A stretch of DNA of 64,000 nucleotides from Xylanimicrobium pachnodae JCM 13526 = NBRC 107786 (GCA_001592145.1 BCWJ01000005.1:62001-126000); one strand, 5' to 3'; counted from the stretch's first letter, positions 16,967-27,141 are shown. Notes: generated by a model from the letters alone, not told the origin. Program-made: numbers and translations.

Positions 16967-18466
16967 TCAGACCAGGTCGCGCACCGCCGCGTACTGCTCG
17001 CGCACCAGCGGGACCGGGTCGGCCGGGAGGGTCTTCGTCATCGTCGTCGACCACGCCGGCTGGGGCACGGGCGAACCGGCGGGGGCGCCGGCGGCGTGCG
17101 AGGCCAGCACCCAGGCGGCCTGGCGGGCGGCGCCGTCGGCCACGTACTCGCCCGGCTCCGGGATGGAGATGGGCAGGCCGAAGATCTGCGGGGCGATCTC
17201 CTGGACGGCCGGGGACTGCGCCGCCCCGCCGATGAGCATGACGCGCTCGACCGGCACGCCCTGGGCGCGCAGGGCGTCCATGCCGTCGGCCAGGCCGCAC
17301 AGCATGCCCTCGATGTACGCGCGCGCCACGTGCGCCTGCGTCATGTTCTTCAGGCGGATGCCGTGCAGCGTGCCCGTGGCGTTCGGGCGGTTCGGGGTGC
17401 GCTCGCCCTGCAGATAGGGCACCAGCACCAGGCCGTCGGACCCGGCGGGGGCGCTCAGCGCGAGGTCCGCGAGCTGCCCGAAGTCGGCGCCCAGCACCGC
17501 GCGGGCGGCGTCGAGCACCTGGGCGGCGTTGAGCGTCACGGCCAGCATGAGGGCGTTGCCCGTGCAGTCGGCGAAGCCGTTGATCGCGCCCGTGCCGTCC
17601 TGCGTGCGCTGCGGCGCGACGGCCGAGACGACGCCCGAGGTGCCGATCGAGATGGCGATGTCGCCCGGCTCCATGCCCAGGCCGATGGCGGCACCCGCGT
17701 TGTCGCCGGCGCCCGGGCCGATGAGCGCGGTGCCGTCACCCGCGACGCTCGCGTGCGCGGTGGCACCCGACGCCGTCGGGCCGATGACGCGGGGCAGCAC
17801 GATGTCGTCCCGGCCGAACGCGAGCGCGAGCAGGTCACGCCGGTACTCACCCGCCTGGGCGTCGTAGTAGCCGGTGCCCGACGCGTCCGACGCGTCCGTG
17901 AAGATCTGGTCGAGCTGCGGGCCCAGCGGTGCGCTCGGGTCGCCCTCCGGGCCGTACCCGGCGATGCGCCACGACAGCCAGTCGTGGGGGAGCGCCACGG
18001 CGGCCACGCGCGCGGCGTTCTCCGGCTCCGCGTCGCGCAGCCAGCGCAGCTTCGTGATCGTCAGGGACGCCACCAGCACCGAGCCGACGGCGTCGGCCCA
18101 CGCCTGGGCACCCGCAGCGCGGTCACCGCTGTGCCCGTGAACTGCGGCGAGCTCGAGGATCAGGTCCTCCGCGGCCTGCGCCGACCTGGTGTCGTTCCAC
18201 AGCAGGGCGTCACGCACAACGTTGCCCTGCGCGTCCAGGGCCACCATGCCGTGCTGCTGCCCGCCCACGGACAGGGCGGCGACGTCGGCCAGACCACCGG
18301 CCTTCTCGGCGGCCTCGGTGAACGCCGTCCACCAGTGCCGGGGGTCGACGGCGGTGCCGTCCGGGTGCTTCGCCGACCCGGAACGCACCAGGGCGCCCGT
18401 CTCGGCGTCGCGCACGACGATCTTGCAGGACTGGGTGGACGAGTCCACCCCGGCAACGAGGGGCAT
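16967..18466 (-). CDS. xylB: Xylulokinase
   Basis: A 499-residue FGGY-family kinase that phosphorylates D-xylulose to xylulose 5-phosphate for the pentose phosphate pathway. The N-terminal nucleotide fold starts [15 protein letters not shown]. The substrate segment [13 protein letters not shown] carries the conserved QQHG. The second half holds the ATP-site loop [27 protein letters not shown] and [16 protein letters not shown] (FGGY signature region). It lies downstream of xylA on the same strand, separated by an intergenic hairpin repeat. The ATG at 18466 gives the normal kinase N terminus; a longer reading frame includes the repeat and is unlikely. Confidence 0.96.
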   Translation of the reverse strand: MPLVAGVDSSTQSCKIVVRDAETGALVRSGSAKHPDGTAVDPRHWWTAFTEAAEKAGGLADVAALSVGGQQHGMVALDAQGNVVRDALLWNDTRSAQAAEDLILELAAVHGHSGDRAAGAQAWADAVGSVLVASLTITKLRWLRDAEPENAARVAAVALPHDWLSWRIAGYGPEGDPSAPLGPQLDQIFTDASDASGTGYYDAQAGEYRRDLLALAFGRDDIVLPRVIGPTASGATAHASVAGDGTALIGPGAGDNAGAAIGLGMEPGDIAISIGTSGVVSAVAPQRTQDGTGAINGFADCTGNALMLAVTLNAAQVLDAARAVLGADFGQLADLALSAPAGSDGLVLVPYLQGERTPNRPNATGTLHGIRLKNMTQAHVARAYIEGMLCGLADGMDALRAQGVPVERVMLIGGAAQSPAVQEIAPQIFGLPISIPEPGEYVADGAARQAAWVLASHAAGAPAGSPVPQPAWSTTMTKTLPADPVPLVREQYAAVRDLV

Positions 18467-18485
18467 CAGTGCTCCAGGAGTTCTC

Positions 18486-18550
18486 GGTGGTTGAGCTTGT
18501 CGAAACCACCCCGGTGCGGCCGCCATGTGGTTTCGACAGGCTCAACCACC
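18486..18550. repeat. REP-like intergenic hairpin (copy 1)
   Basis: The arm at 18486-18509 (core GGTTGAGCTTGTCGAAACC) pairs with the arm at 18527-18550 (core GGTTTCGACAGGCTCAACC) over 24 bp with a single wobble. It lies between xylA and xylB. A related copy is at 33523-33567. It could attenuate read-through to xylB or stabilise the xylA message. Confidence 0.8.
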
Positions 18551-18637
18551 GGAGGGCGGGGCGGGTACTACGGCGACGAGCCCTCGTCGTCGGCAGGGGT
18601 CGGCCGACGACGAGGGCTCGCGTCCCGGGGAGGAAAC

Positions 18638-19792
18638 TCAGCCCAGGATGTGGTTCAGCGCGAGCTGGTGCAGGTGCACCAGGCCCTCGTGGCGCTGGCC
18701 CAGGGTCTCGATGTCCGGGTCGGCCTCGGCGAGGAACGACTCGAAGGACTCGCCCTCGGCCAGGGTGGTCGAGTTGTCCAGCACGCCGGCCTTCTCGAAT
18801 GCGGCCTGCACGTCGGCGTCGGCGCGGTACGCCTTCGACGCGGCGGCGAGCTTGGTGTAGGTGGCCATGTTGGCGGCCGCCGACTCCCAGATGCCGTCGA
18901 TGTACTCGGTGCGCGACGGCTTGTAGTCGAAGTGGCGGTAGCCCACGTAGGGGGCGATGTCGCCGTTCGGGGAGCCGTTCTCCAGCAGGTCCACGGTGAA
19001 GAACGCGTCGAGCAGGTTGCCGTGGCCGAACACCAGGTCCTGGTCGTACTTCGGGCCGTTCTGGCCGTTGAGGTCGATGTGGAACAGCTTGCCGACCTTC
19101 AGGGCCAGGGCGAGGCCGTGCGTGTAGTTCAGGCCGGCCATCTGCTCGTGACCCGTCTCCGGGTTCACGCCCACGATGTCGCCGTTGTCGAGCGTGTTGA
19201 TCAGCGCGATGGCGTGACCGATCGTCGGCAGGAAGATGTCGCCGCGGGGCTCGTTCGGCTTCGGCTCGAGGGCGACGCGCATGTCGTAGCCCTTCGACTT
19301 GATGTAGGCGGCGACGGTGTCGATGCCCTCGGCGTAGCGGGCGTGGGCGGTGCCCAGGTCCTTCGAGTTCGCGTACTCGACGCCCTCGCGGCCGCCCCAC
19401 ATGACGAACGTGGTGGCGCCCAGCTCGGCACCCAGGTCCACCTGCTTGAGGACCTTGCGCAGGCCGTAGCGGCGGATGTCGCGGTCGTTCGAGGTGAACG
19501 CGCCGGCCTTGAACACGGGGTGCGAGAACGTGTTGGTGGTGACCATCTCGCAGACCAGGCCGGTCTCGGCGGAGGCCTTCTTGACGGACTCGATCGCGGC
19601 GGCGCGCTCGGCGTCCGTGGCGTCGATCGGGAACACGTCGTTGTCGTGGAACGTGAAGGCGTGCGCGCCCAGCTCGGCGAGCTTGCGGATGTTGTGGGCC
19701 GGGTCCAGCGCGGGACGCGTGGCGTCACCGAACGGGTCCACGCCCTGCCAGCCGGTGGTCCACAGGCCGAACGCGTACTTGATCTCGCTCAT
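18638..19792 (-). CDS. xylA: Xylose isomerase
   Basis: A 384-residue metal-dependent isomerase converting D-xylose to D-xylulose, of the shorter class I actinobacterial type. Visible active-site elements are FHDNDVFP (catalytic His/Asp pair, about residue 48), [13 protein letters not shown] (metal Glu and the substrate Lys), [11 protein letters not shown] (metal Glu), [17 protein letters not shown] (metal Asp residues) and GYRHFDYKP near the C terminus. The ATG at 19792 has TGAGGAGAACC upstream. The divergent ROK-family gene is the likely repressor; xylB follows downstream. Confidence 0.98.
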   Translation of the reverse strand: MSEIKYAFGLWTTGWQGVDPFGDATRPALDPAHNIRKLAELGAHAFTFHDNDVFPIDATDAERAAAIESVKKASAETGLVCEMVTTNTFSHPVFKAGAFTSNDRDIRRYGLRKVLKQVDLGAELGATTFVMWGGREGVEYANSKDLGTAHARYAEGIDTVAAYIKSKGYDMRVALEPKPNEPRGDIFLPTIGHAIALINTLDNGDIVGVNPETGHEQMAGLNYTHGLALALKVGKLFHIDLNGQNGPKYDQDLVFGHGNLLDAFFTVDLLENGSPNGDIAPYVGYRHFDYKPSRTEYIDGIWESAAANMATYTKLAAASKAYRADADVQAAFEKAGVLDNSTTLAEGESFESFLAEADPDIETLGQRHEGLVHLHQLALNHILG

Positions 19793-19863
19793 GGTGGTTC
19801 TCCTCATCGAGTGCAGTCGAGGCGTCAGGGTCGATCCTGCCGCGCGGGTGACCCCGCCCGGCA

Positions 19864-19905
19864 TTAGTTGTATGGCTAAACGATTACCTACGGCTCGGCT
19901 AGAGT
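19864..19905. promoter_or_regulatory. Divergent xylA / xylR control region
   Basis: TTAGTTGTATGGCTAA (19864-19879) is a partial dyad (TTAG...CTAA) of the kind bound by ROK repressors. TAGAGT (19900-19905) is a good -10 box 6 bp before the GTG of the regulator, implying a leaderless transcript. The assignment as an operator is inference from position. Confidence 0.45.
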
Positions 19906-19911
19906 CAACCC

Positions 19912-21102
19912 GTGGTAGCCGATTCGACGACGATGCCGTCCCTCGCCGCAGCCCGCCAGCACACGCTGCGCGAGCGCAACCTTGAACTTGTCGCTCGCGC
20001 GGTATATGAGGCGCCAGAACCAGTGTCACGCGCCGACGTCGCCTCGTCGACCGGCCTGGCCAGGGCCACCGTGTCCACCCTCGTGGACCGGTTGGTGGCG
20101 GGCAGGTTGCTCGCCGAGCTGGCGCCGGTCAGCGCTCAGCGCGCGGGACGCCCCGGAGTGCCCCTGGTGCCCGCGGCGCGATCTGTCGTAGGGATCGGCC
20201 TCGAGGTGAACGTCGACTACCTCGGTGCGAGTGTGATTGATCTCATGAACGACGTGGTTGACGAGCGCGTGGAGCCGGGATCGTTTCACGACAGCAACCC
20301 CGCCGAGGTGCTGCCACGCGTGGGTGACCTGGCCCGCGAGCTCATCGCCTCCGCCGAGTCCGAGGGCATGCGGGTGGCCGGCGCCCGCCTCGCCCTGCCC
20401 GGCCTCGTCGACGCCCACAGCGGGCTGCTCCAGGTGGCGCCCAACCTGGGCTGGTCCACGCTCAACCCCGTACCGCTGCTCGGCCTGAGCGGCCTGCGCG
20501 TCGACGTCGCCAACGAAGCCAAGCTCGCCGCGCTCGCCGAGCTGACCGGGGACGTCGCGTCGTCGTTCCTCTACGTCTCCGCCGACGTCGGTATCGGCGC
20601 CGCCATCGTCGTCGACGGCCACCTGTTCCTCGGGGAGCGCGGCTGGAACGGGGAGATCGGGCACGTCCAGATCGACCCGGCCGGGCCGCGCTGCGGCTGC
20701 GGCGCCACCGGCTGCCTGGAGCAGTACGCCGGCAAGGAAGCCGTCAACCGGGCGGCCGGCCTGCCCGCCGACGCCCCCGTCGAAGCGCTCGTGCGGGCCG
20801 TCGAGGCCCGGTCGCCCGCCGCCCAGGCGGCGCTCGAGCGGGCCGCGAGCGCGCTCGGCACGGCGCTCGCGGACTTCGTCAACCTCGTCGACGTCGGCAC
20901 CGTGGTGCTCGGCGGCGCGTACACCACGCTGCTGCCGTGGATGCGTGACGACGTCGAGGCGACGCTCGCCGACCGCGTCCTGTCGGCACCGTTCGCGCCC
21001 GTGCGGGTGCGCGGCGCCGTGGCCGGGCCGTACGCAGCGATGGCGGGCGGTGCGCGTGAGGTGCTGCGCGACGTGCTGGCGTCGCCCGCCGACTGGGTGT
21101 GA
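19912..21102 (+). CDS. ROK-family transcriptional repressor (XylR-like)
   Basis: 396 residues. The N-terminal winged helix-turn-helix (about residues 15-75) contains [26 protein letters not shown]. It is followed by a ROK sugar-kinase-like domain with [31 protein letters not shown] and the zinc motif [17 protein letters not shown] regulators release DNA when they bind a sugar. Divergence from xylA points to control of xylose use, with xylose as probable inducer. The GTG start at 19912 has no SD but sits just after a -10 box. The kinase activity of the ROK domain is probably lost or vestigial, as in other regulators of the family. Confidence 0.92.
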   Translation: MVADSTTMPSLAAARQHTLRERNLELVARAVYEAPEPVSRADVASSTGLARATVSTLVDRLVAGRLLAELAPVSAQRAGRPGVPLVPAARSVVGIGLEVNVDYLGASVIDLMNDVVDERVEPGSFHDSNPAEVLPRVGDLARELIASAESEGMRVAGARLALPGLVDAHSGLLQVAPNLGWSTLNPVPLLGLSGLRVDVANEAKLAALAELTGDVASSFLYVSADVGIGAAIVVDGHLFLGERGWNGEIGHVQIDPAGPRCGCGATGCLEQYAGKEAVNRAAGLPADAPVEALVRAVEARSPAAQAALERAASALGTALADFVNLVDVGTVVLGGAYTTLLPWMRDDVEATLADRVLSAPFAPVRVRGAVAGPYAAMAGGAREVLRDVLASPADWV

Positions 21103-21137
21103 GCCGGTACGCTGGACGCGCTGCCGAGATGCGGCAC

Positions 21138-21210
21138 GCCTGCGTAGCTCAGTGGATAGAGCAACCGCCTCCTAAGCGGTAGGTCACGCGTTCGAGTCGC
21201 GTCGCGGGCA
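21138..21210 (+). tRNA. tRNA-Arg (anticodon CCU)
   Basis: 73 nt with a full cloverleaf. The acceptor GCCTGCG pairs with CGCGGGC (one G-U). The D arm is GCTCAGTGGATAGAGC. The anticodon stem ACCGC/GCGGT encloses loop CTCCTAA, giving anticodon CCT. The T arm is ACGCG-TTCGAGT-CGCGT and the discriminator is A. CCA is not encoded. Confidence 0.97.
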
Positions 21211-21279
21211 CCGAGCCCGACAATCGGGCCCTGCGGCGTCGGCCCTGCCGAGCAGGCCGATCTGGCCCATCATCGTGAC

Positions 21280-22332
21280 GTGGCTTCCGTGTTGCGCCGG
21301 CGGACGGTGAAGTGGGCGATCGGGCTCGTGCTCGCCTGGTTCGCCTACCAGGCCGTGCAGCAGCTCGTGGGCGCCGTGGACTGGGCGGCCGTGGGCCGGG
21401 CCCTCACCGGCGTCGAGGTCTGGGTCTTCGCGCCGCTCGTGCTCCTGCTGGTGGTGCGCCAGGCGCTCAACGCCACGCCGCTGACGTACTTCGTCGAGGG
21501 CCTCGGGCTGGTGCGGTCCGTGCAGAACGACACGGTGGCGAACCTGTTCGGCACCATCGCGCCGCCCCCTGCCGACGTGGTGGTCCGCGTGCAGATGTTC
21601 CGCTCCTGGAGCCTGGACCCGGTGTTCGGGATGACGGGCGTCAGCCTGAACTCGACGGCGTTCTACGTGATCCGCTTCGCCATGCCGGTGCTGGGCCTGC
21701 TCGCGCTCGGGGGCCGCGAGCTGGAGGTGCGGGAGTGGATCCTGGCGGGGTGCTGCACGCTCGCCGCGGTGGTGTGCCTGGTCGCGTTGCTGTTCGTCGC
21801 CCGCTCCGACCGGTTCGCGGCCCTGGTCGGGCGCACGGCTGCCCGCGCGGTGGCGCTCGCGCGGCGGTCGGTGGACCCGGACGCCTGGGCCGACTACGTG
21901 GTCCGGCTCCGCGCGAGTGCCGGGGTGTCGCTGCGTCGCGGGCTGGTGCCGTCCCTGCTGGTGCTGGTCGCGATGGTGCTGGCCGACGGCGCCATCGCGT
22001 TCGCGTCGGTGCGCGCGTTCGGGGTGGGCGCGGACCGCCTGCCGCTGCTCGCGTTCCTGTCCGCGTTCCTGCTGGCCTACCCGCTCACGCTGCTGCCGCT
22101 GTTCGGCTTCGGTGTGCTCGACGCCGTCCTGGTCGGTTCGCTGACCACGGTGGCCGGTGCCGCCGCGGAGCCCGACCTGGTCGCGGCCACCCTGGTGTGG
22201 CGGTTCGTGACCATCGCGGGCACCCTCGTGCTCGGCGCGCTCTCGCTCGCCGTGTGGCGGCTGAGCCGCCGCACCCGCGATCATGCGCCCGACGACGACG
22301 ACGGCGGCGCGTCTGCGGGGACCCTCCCGTGA
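21280..22332 (+). CDS. Lysylphosphatidylglycerol-synthase-TM/flippase-like membrane protein
   Basis: 350 residues with about eight hydrophobic segments. The pattern is that of the UPF0104 / LPG synthase transmembrane family: an N-terminal helix IGLVLAWFAYQAVQQLVGAVDW, a conserved-type RQALNATPLTYFVEGLG segment, TVANLFGTIAPPPADVVVR and a late LSAFLLAYPLTLLPLFGFGVLDAVLVGSL. Members move lipids or lipid-linked sugars across membranes, but this one has no aminoacyl-transferase domain. The start is GTG at 21280, with GTG 21289 as the alternative; neither has a strong ribosome site. It is followed closely by the AbgT gene. Confidence 0.8.
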   Translation: MASVLRRRTVKWAIGLVLAWFAYQAVQQLVGAVDWAAVGRALTGVEVWVFAPLVLLLVVRQALNATPLTYFVEGLGLVRSVQNDTVANLFGTIAPPPADVVVRVQMFRSWSLDPVFGMTGVSLNSTAFYVIRFAMPVLGLLALGGRELEVREWILAGCCTLAAVVCLVALLFVARSDRFAALVGRTAARAVALARRSVDPDAWADYVVRLRASAGVSLRRGLVPSLLVLVAMVLADGAIAFASVRAFGVGADRLPLLAFLSAFLLAYPLTLLPLFGFGVLDAVLVGSLTTVAGAAAEPDLVAATLVWRFVTIAGTLVLGALSLAVWRLSRRTRDHAPDDDDGGASAGTLP

Positions 22333-22363
22333 CCGGCCCTGACGACCTCGACCGGAGGGAACC

Positions 22364-24049
22364 GTGAGCCCAGACTCCGCCGACTCCACGGGTGCCGGGC
22401 CCACGGGTGCTCGTCCCACGGGGATGGCCCGGCTCCTCGACGGGATCGAGCGCGTGGGCAACAAGGTGCCCGACCCCACGGTCCTGTTCGTGTACCTCAT
22501 CGCGTTCGTCGCGGTGCTGTCCGCGATCCTGGCGTGGGCGGGGGTGTCGGTCACGGAGCAGACGGTGGTGCCGGACCGGTCGCAGGCCTTGCTCGGCGAG
22601 CTGAACGAGCACCTGGGCGGCAACTACTCGCTGTACGACTCCGTGACGGGCGAGCCCGCGACCCTCCCGCACTACGTGGTGGAGACCACCGAGTACCCGA
22701 TCCGCAACCTGCTGTCCGTGGCCGGCCTGCGGTTCTTCTTCTCCTCCTTCGTGGACAACTTCGCGGGGTTCGGCGTCGTCGCCGTGGTGCTGATCTCGAT
22801 GGGCGGGGTGGGGGTCGCGGAGCACGCCGGGATGATGGGTGCGCTGATCCGCCGCATCGTCCGGGTGGCCCCGCCCCGGGCGCTGACGTTCATCCTGGTG
22901 CTGGTGGGCGTGGTGTCCTCGGTGGCCACCGACGCCGGCTACCTGATCCTGGTGCCGCTCGCCGCCGCGGCGTTCGCGTCGGTGGGGCGCCACCCGCTCG
23001 CGGGGATGGCCCCGGCGTTCGCGGGCGTGGGCGCCGTGTTCGGCGTGAACCTGCTGATCACCCCCACCGACTCCATGCTCACGGAGATCACCAACGACGT
23101 GCTCTCCGGCCTGGGCAAACCGGGCATCAACGTGACGCAGAACCTGTACTTCTCCGTCGTGTCGTCGATCGTGATGGCGCTGGTCATCGCGCTGTTCACC
23201 ACGCGGTTCGTGGAGCGTCGGCTGGGCCCGTGGGACCCGTCGCAGGCCGGGGAGGCGCCGCCCGCCGACGCCGTGGACGCCGCCGCGGAGCAGCGCGGGC
23301 TGCGGTTCGCCGGGTGGACGCTGCTCGGCGTCGTCGTCGTGCTGGCCGCCCTGACCCTGCCGCCGCGAGCGCCGCTGCGGGACCCGGACACGGGCGACAT
23401 CATCGGCACCACGCCGTTCATGACCAGCCTGATCTTCGTGATCGCCCTGGCGTTCCTGCTGTGCGGCATCGCCTACGGGCGCGGGGCGCGGACGCTGGCC
23501 GGCGGCGCGCAGATCGTCCGGGCGGTCGCCACGACGTGGGGCACCCTGGCCGGGCTGCTGGTGATGCTGCTGGCGATCGCCCAGTTCATCGCGCTGTTCA
23601 ACTGGTCGAACCTGCCCACCGTGACGGCCATCGAGGCGGCCCGGGCGCTGGAGCACGTGCACGTGCCGGCCATCGTCCTGCTGCTGATCTTCATCCTGGT
23701 GATCGTGCTGCTGGACCTCATCCTGCCGGGGCTGATCCCCAAGTGGGCGATCTTCGCCCCGGTGTTCGTGCCCCTGTTCGCGACGCTGGGCGTCGCCCCG
23801 CAGACCCTGCTGGCCGCCTATCGCGTGGGCGACTCGCCGAGCAACGTCGTCACGCCGCTGATGGTGTACCTGCCGTTCATCGTGACCGTGGCCCGCAAGT
23901 ACGCGAAGAACGCCGGGCTGGGCACCGTCATCTCCCTGATGCTGCCGTACACCGTGGTGGTCCTGGGGAGCTGGATCGTGCTGTTCGTCGCCTGGTTCTA
24001 CCTGGGCGTCCCGTGGGGGCCGGGCGCGCCCGTCCACCTGCCGTCCTGA
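22364..24049 (+). CDS. AbgT-family transporter
   Basis: A 561-residue inner-membrane protein of the AbgT family, which carries p-aminobenzoyl-glutamate and, in some members, exports sulfonamides. The family start RLLDGIERVGNKVPDPTVLFVYLIA is clear. It is followed by FFFSSFVDNFAGFGVVAVVLISMGGVGVAEHAGMM, the hairpin SSVATDAGYLILVPLAAAAF, NLLITPTDSMLTEI, and the second repeat with GDSPSNVVTPLMVYLPFIV. A GTG start at 22364 has GGAGGG upstream. It overlaps the convergent patatin gene by 52 bp at the 3' end. The transported molecule cannot be decided from sequence. Confidence 0.93.
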   Translation: MSPDSADSTGAGPTGARPTGMARLLDGIERVGNKVPDPTVLFVYLIAFVAVLSAILAWAGVSVTEQTVVPDRSQALLGELNEHLGGNYSLYDSVTGEPATLPHYVVETTEYPIRNLLSVAGLRFFFSSFVDNFAGFGVVAVVLISMGGVGVAEHAGMMGALIRRIVRVAPPRALTFILVLVGVVSSVATDAGYLILVPLAAAAFASVGRHPLAGMAPAFAGVGAVFGVNLLITPTDSMLTEITNDVLSGLGKPGINVTQNLYFSVVSSIVMALVIALFTTRFVERRLGPWDPSQAGEAPPADAVDAAAEQRGLRFAGWTLLGVVVVLAALTLPPRAPLRDPDTGDIIGTTPFMTSLIFVIALAFLLCGIAYGRGARTLAGGAQIVRAVATTWGTLAGLLVMLLAIAQFIALFNWSNLPTVTAIEAARALEHVHVPAIVLLLIFILVIVLLDLILPGLIPKWAIFAPVFVPLFATLGVAPQTLLAAYRVGDSPSNVVTPLMVYLPFIVTVARKYAKNAGLGTVISLMLPYTVVVLGSWIVLFVAWFYLGVPWGPGAPVHLPS

Positions 24050-24933
24050 GGTGCGGTACCGGCTCCCATCCGCCGCAGCACGTCGCGGGCCTCCTGCGCG
24101 CCCAGCCCGATCAGCTCGGTGGTGTGCCGGAAGCTGAACGGCAGGCCCGTCTCGAACTCCGGGTCGAGCTGGATGCGGTGCACGGCCACGCCGGGCGGGA
24201 ACTCGTGGATGGCGTTGTGCGCGATCGAGGACTCCGCGACGGTCACCAGGGTCGCCCACGGCGAGCGCAGCTCCGTCAGGGCCGGGGCGCGGTTGACCTC
24301 CAGGGACCACACGGTGTCCCCGGGGCGGGCCAGGTCCACGGCCGCGTCGGTGGGCAGCGCCACGTGCACCCCGTAGTCGACGTGCAGGTGCCCGTCGATC
24401 TCGACCGGCGGGTAGATGGCGGGCAGCGCGCACGAGGCGGCGACGACGTCGACCAGGCTCCCGGCGTCGTGCCACGTGGACCGGCCGGCGTCGACGTCGA
24501 ACGTGGCGACGCGCACGGGGGTGGGCAGGTCCTCCAGGCGGGGCACGGGGATGTGCTCCGTGATGAACTCGCGCAACCGGTCGCCCGAGGCGAGCGAGGG
24601 GCGGTGGCGCAGCACGTTGAGGACCATCACGGGCGGCAGGCCCACCAGGTCGAAGCTGCCCAGGTCGCGGTAGATCGCCTCCAGCGCGTCCACCTGGGGG
24701 AGCGAGACGTGCTGCGCGAGGAACGTCGCGTTCAGGGCGCCCACCGAACCCGCCACGAACTGGTCGGGCACCACGCCGTGCTCCAGCAGCACGCGCAGCA
24801 TCCCCACCTGGGCGGCTCCGCGCGACGCCCCGCCCGAGAGCACGACGACGCAGCGCCCCGGCTCGGATGGCGGCTCCGTCTCCGGTGGCGGAACCGGCCG
24901 GGGGCGGCGCGTGAGCCGTCCGAGGTCGAACAT
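23998..24933 (-). CDS. Patatin-like phospholipase
   Basis: A 311-residue serine acyl-hydrolase with the catalytic dyad arrangement of patatins. The oxyanion loop SGGASRGAAQVGML lies near residue 33 and the nucleophile Ser in FVAGSVGALNATFL near residue 62. The second catalytic residue is probably the Asp in HLHVDYGVHVALP (the usual DG[GA] is DYG here). No signal peptide is seen, so it is likely cytoplasmic or peripheral, of the RssA/YlbK type. Its 3' end overlaps the convergent AbgT gene. The physiological lipid is unknown. Confidence 0.9.
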   Translation of the reverse strand: MFDLGRLTRRPRPVPPPETEPPSEPGRCVVVLSGGASRGAAQVGMLRVLLEHGVVPDQFVAGSVGALNATFLAQHVSLPQVDALEAIYRDLGSFDLVGLPPVMVLNVLRHRPSLASGDRLREFITEHIPVPRLEDLPTPVRVATFDVDAGRSTWHDAGSLVDVVAASCALPAIYPPVEIDGHLHVDYGVHVALPTDAAVDLARPGDTVWSLEVNRAPALTELRSPWATLVTVAESSIAHNAIHEFPPGVAVHRIQLDPEFETGLPFSFRHTTELIGLGAQEARDVLRRMGAGTAPQDGRWTGAPGPHGTPR

Positions 24934-24974
24934 GGTGCTCCGAGCGTATCCAGCGGCGCCGCGCCCGGCCCGCG

Positions 24975-26330
24975 CTACAACACGCGCTCGGGACGAGCGA
25001 GGATGCCCGGCACCAGCCGGTGCGCCACGGACGCGCCGCCGCGCACCAGCGCCACCCCCACCGCGAACACGGCGACGACGACGCCGACGGCCAGCGGCTG
25101 CAGCAGCACGGCCATCCCGACGATCGGGAACACCAGGACCAGGGACACGGCGGCCGAGCCGAGGAGCACCGTCCACAGCGCCGTCATCACCGACCGGCGC
25201 GCGGCCGCGGCCAGCAGCGTGGGAGGCACGCCCAGCCGGTCCAGGGACACGTACACCCGGGCCCGGTCCAGGGTCGCCGCGGCCTGGTTGATCGCGACGG
25301 TGCACGCCACCATGACGAACGAGATCCCCAGGGTCACGAGCACTCCCGTGCGCATGTCGTGCATCAGCCAGGTGTCCTGCTGGGTGGACCGGTCGCCCAC
25401 CACGTTCACGAGCGACAGCCCGGCGCCCGCGATGACGCCCACGAACGTGACCACGCTGATCCCGGCCACCTGCCGCCACGCGGCCTTCGGGTCCTCCAGG
25501 ATCATCCGGCTCGCCAGGAGCGCGGCCACGCCGTCGGCCCGCGCGTGCAGGCGCCGTGCGCGCACACGCACGTACCAGGGGCCGACGGCGTCCAGGGCGA
25601 GCAGCCCCAACCCGAACGTGGACCCCATCGCGAGCACCACCCCGGCGAACCCGAGCACCGAGCCCACCGCCTGGAGGCTGGACACGGCGAGCCACGCGAC
25701 CGCGACCAGGACGGCGGCCGCGACGGCCCGCCGCCCCCGCGCGGCGCCCGGCTTCTGCCGGGTGCGCACCCCGAGCGGCGTGACCACGACGCCGCGCAGC
25801 CCCACCGTCGCGGACCCGGCGGCCACCAGCGCCACGCCCAGCCACACCAGCGGCACCACCCACCACGGCAGCCACACGCGCGACCCGAGCGGTTCGCCCG
25901 CGAACTGGAGCAGCCCCACCAGCGGCGCCGCCGCGGCGTACAGGGCGGTGCCCGCCACGGCCCCGGCCAGGGCGACGGCTGCCGCCTCGGCCACGGTGAG
26001 CAGCGTGACGGTCGACGTCGTCGCGCCCAGCAGGCGCAGGGACGAGAGGCGGTCGTCCCGGCGTCGTGCTGAGAGCTTCGCGGCCGCCGCGCTCAGCGTG
26101 ACCAGCGGGACCACCAGGAGGGACAGCGCGATGACGGCGAGCGCGACGTAGAACCCCGCGTTGGTCCCGTCCATGGTGAAGAAGGCCTGCGAACCGCCGA
26201 CGACGATCAGCAGCAACCCCGTGACGAGCGCGAACGACACCAGCGGCAGGGCCGCCGCCATGCGGTCGCCGTCCGGGCGGCGCGCGAACAGCCGCGCGAG
26301 CGCGATCGTGGTGCGCAACGAGCCCGTCAT
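24975..26330 (-). CDS. FtsX-like ABC transporter permease
   Basis: 451 residues with about eight to ten hydrophobic segments in two halves, each resembling a MacB/FtsX-type core. The N-terminal TTIALARLFARRPDGDR and LSARRRDDRLSSLRLLGATTSTVTLLTVAEA carry the LRLLGAT coupling motif typical of peptide-exporting permeases. A second half holds ASRMILEDPKAAWRQVAGISVVTFVGV and SLDRLGVPPTLL. There is no large extracytoplasmic domain. The ATG at 26330 overlaps the stop of the ATPase gene, so the pair is translated together. It likely exports a lipid or peptide or acts in envelope-stress resistance. Confidence 0.88.
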   Translation of the reverse strand: MTGSLRTTIALARLFARRPDGDRMAAALPLVSFALVTGLLLIVVGGSQAFFTMDGTNAGFYVALAVIALSLLVVPLVTLSAAAAKLSARRRDDRLSSLRLLGATTSTVTLLTVAEAAAVALAGAVAGTALYAAAAPLVGLLQFAGEPLGSRVWLPWWVVPLVWLGVALVAAGSATVGLRGVVVTPLGVRTRQKPGAARGRRAVAAAVLVAVAWLAVSSLQAVGSVLGFAGVVLAMGSTFGLGLLALDAVGPWYVRVRARRLHARADGVAALLASRMILEDPKAAWRQVAGISVVTFVGVIAGAGLSLVNVVGDRSTQQDTWLMHDMRTGVLVTLGISFVMVACTVAINQAAATLDRARVYVSLDRLGVPPTLLAAAARRSVMTALWTVLLGSAAVSLVLVFPIVGMAVLLQPLAVGVVVAVFAVGVALVRGGASVAHRLVPGILARPERVL

Positions 26331-27055
26331 GCCCGGGCCTTCGCGGACGTGGTCTCGGTGGCCGGGGTGCGCCGGGTGTCGGCCACGATCACCCCGTCGC
26401 TCAGCGTGACCACCCGGTCGCAGCGGGACGCCACCTGGGCGTCGTGCGTGACCACCACGAGGGTGCGGCCCTGCGCGACGGCGGCGAGCAGCAGGTCCAG
26501 CACCTCGGCCCCGGTGCGCGAGTCGAGGGCGCCCGTGGGCTCGTCGGCGAACAGCAGGCGGGCCCCGGTGACCTGGGCGCGCGCGATCGCCACCCGCTGC
26601 GCCTGCCCGCCGGAGAGCGCGCCGAGCCGCCGGTCCTCCAGGCCCGTCAGCCCCAGCGCGGCGAGCCACTGCGACGCCTGGGCCTGCGCGAGCGCGCGCG
26701 GCACGCCGTTGAGCATGAGTGCCACGGCCACGTTCTCCAGGGCGGTCAGCTCGTCGAGGAGCAGGCCCTGCTGGAACACGAACCCGAGCTCTTCGCGCCG
26801 GAGCCGCGACCGGCCGGAGTCGTCGAGCGCGTGCACGGCCACGGGCCCCTGCGCCGTCTGGAGCGTCACGGAGCCCGCCGTGGGCGTGAGGATGCCGGCG
26901 AGCAGGTGCAGCAGCGTCGTCTTGCCCGAACCGGAGGCGCCCATGACCGCCACGGACTCGCCTGGCAGCACGTCCAGCGACACGTCGCTCAGGGCCGGCA
27001 CGGTGGAACCCGGGTAGCGCATGGTCAGGCCGCGGGCGCTCAGCAGAGGACTCAT
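26327..27055 (-). CDS. ABC transporter ATP-binding protein (MacB/LolD type)
   Basis: A 242-residue ATPase with Walker A GASGSGKTT (about residues 40-48), Q-loop FVFQQGLLLDELTALENV, signature LSGGQAQRVAIARA, Walker B LLFADEPTGALD and VVVTHD. The QQ-L-LTALENV and FADEPTGALDS wording is characteristic of the LolD/MacB subfamily that pairs with FtsX-type permeases, here encoded immediately downstream. The ATG at 27055 is the first codon giving the family N terminus. An inverted repeat cluster (27142-27221) lies upstream and could affect its expression. Confidence 0.94.
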   Translation of the reverse strand: MSPLLSARGLTMRYPGSTVPALSDVSLDVLPGESVAVMGASGSGKTTLLHLLAGILTPTAGSVTLQTAQGPVAVHALDDSGRSRLRREELGFVFQQGLLLDELTALENVAVALMLNGVPRALAQAQASQWLAALGLTGLEDRRLGALSGGQAQRVAIARAQVTGARLLFADEPTGALDSRTGAEVLDLLLAAVAQGRTLVVVTHDAQVASRCDRVVTLSDGVIVADTRRTPATETTSAKARA

Positions 27056-27141
27056 GGCACCCACTGTGCCGCGCCGCCCGCTCCGCCGCGTCGGGCTCGC
27101 GGCGGACTCCGCGGCGTCGTCGTCATCCCCAGGGATGACTC

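Noticed and set aside
22085-24475. 796-residue minus-strand frame opposite the AbgT gene
   Set aside because: It covers the transporter gene completely and shows no protein-like composition.
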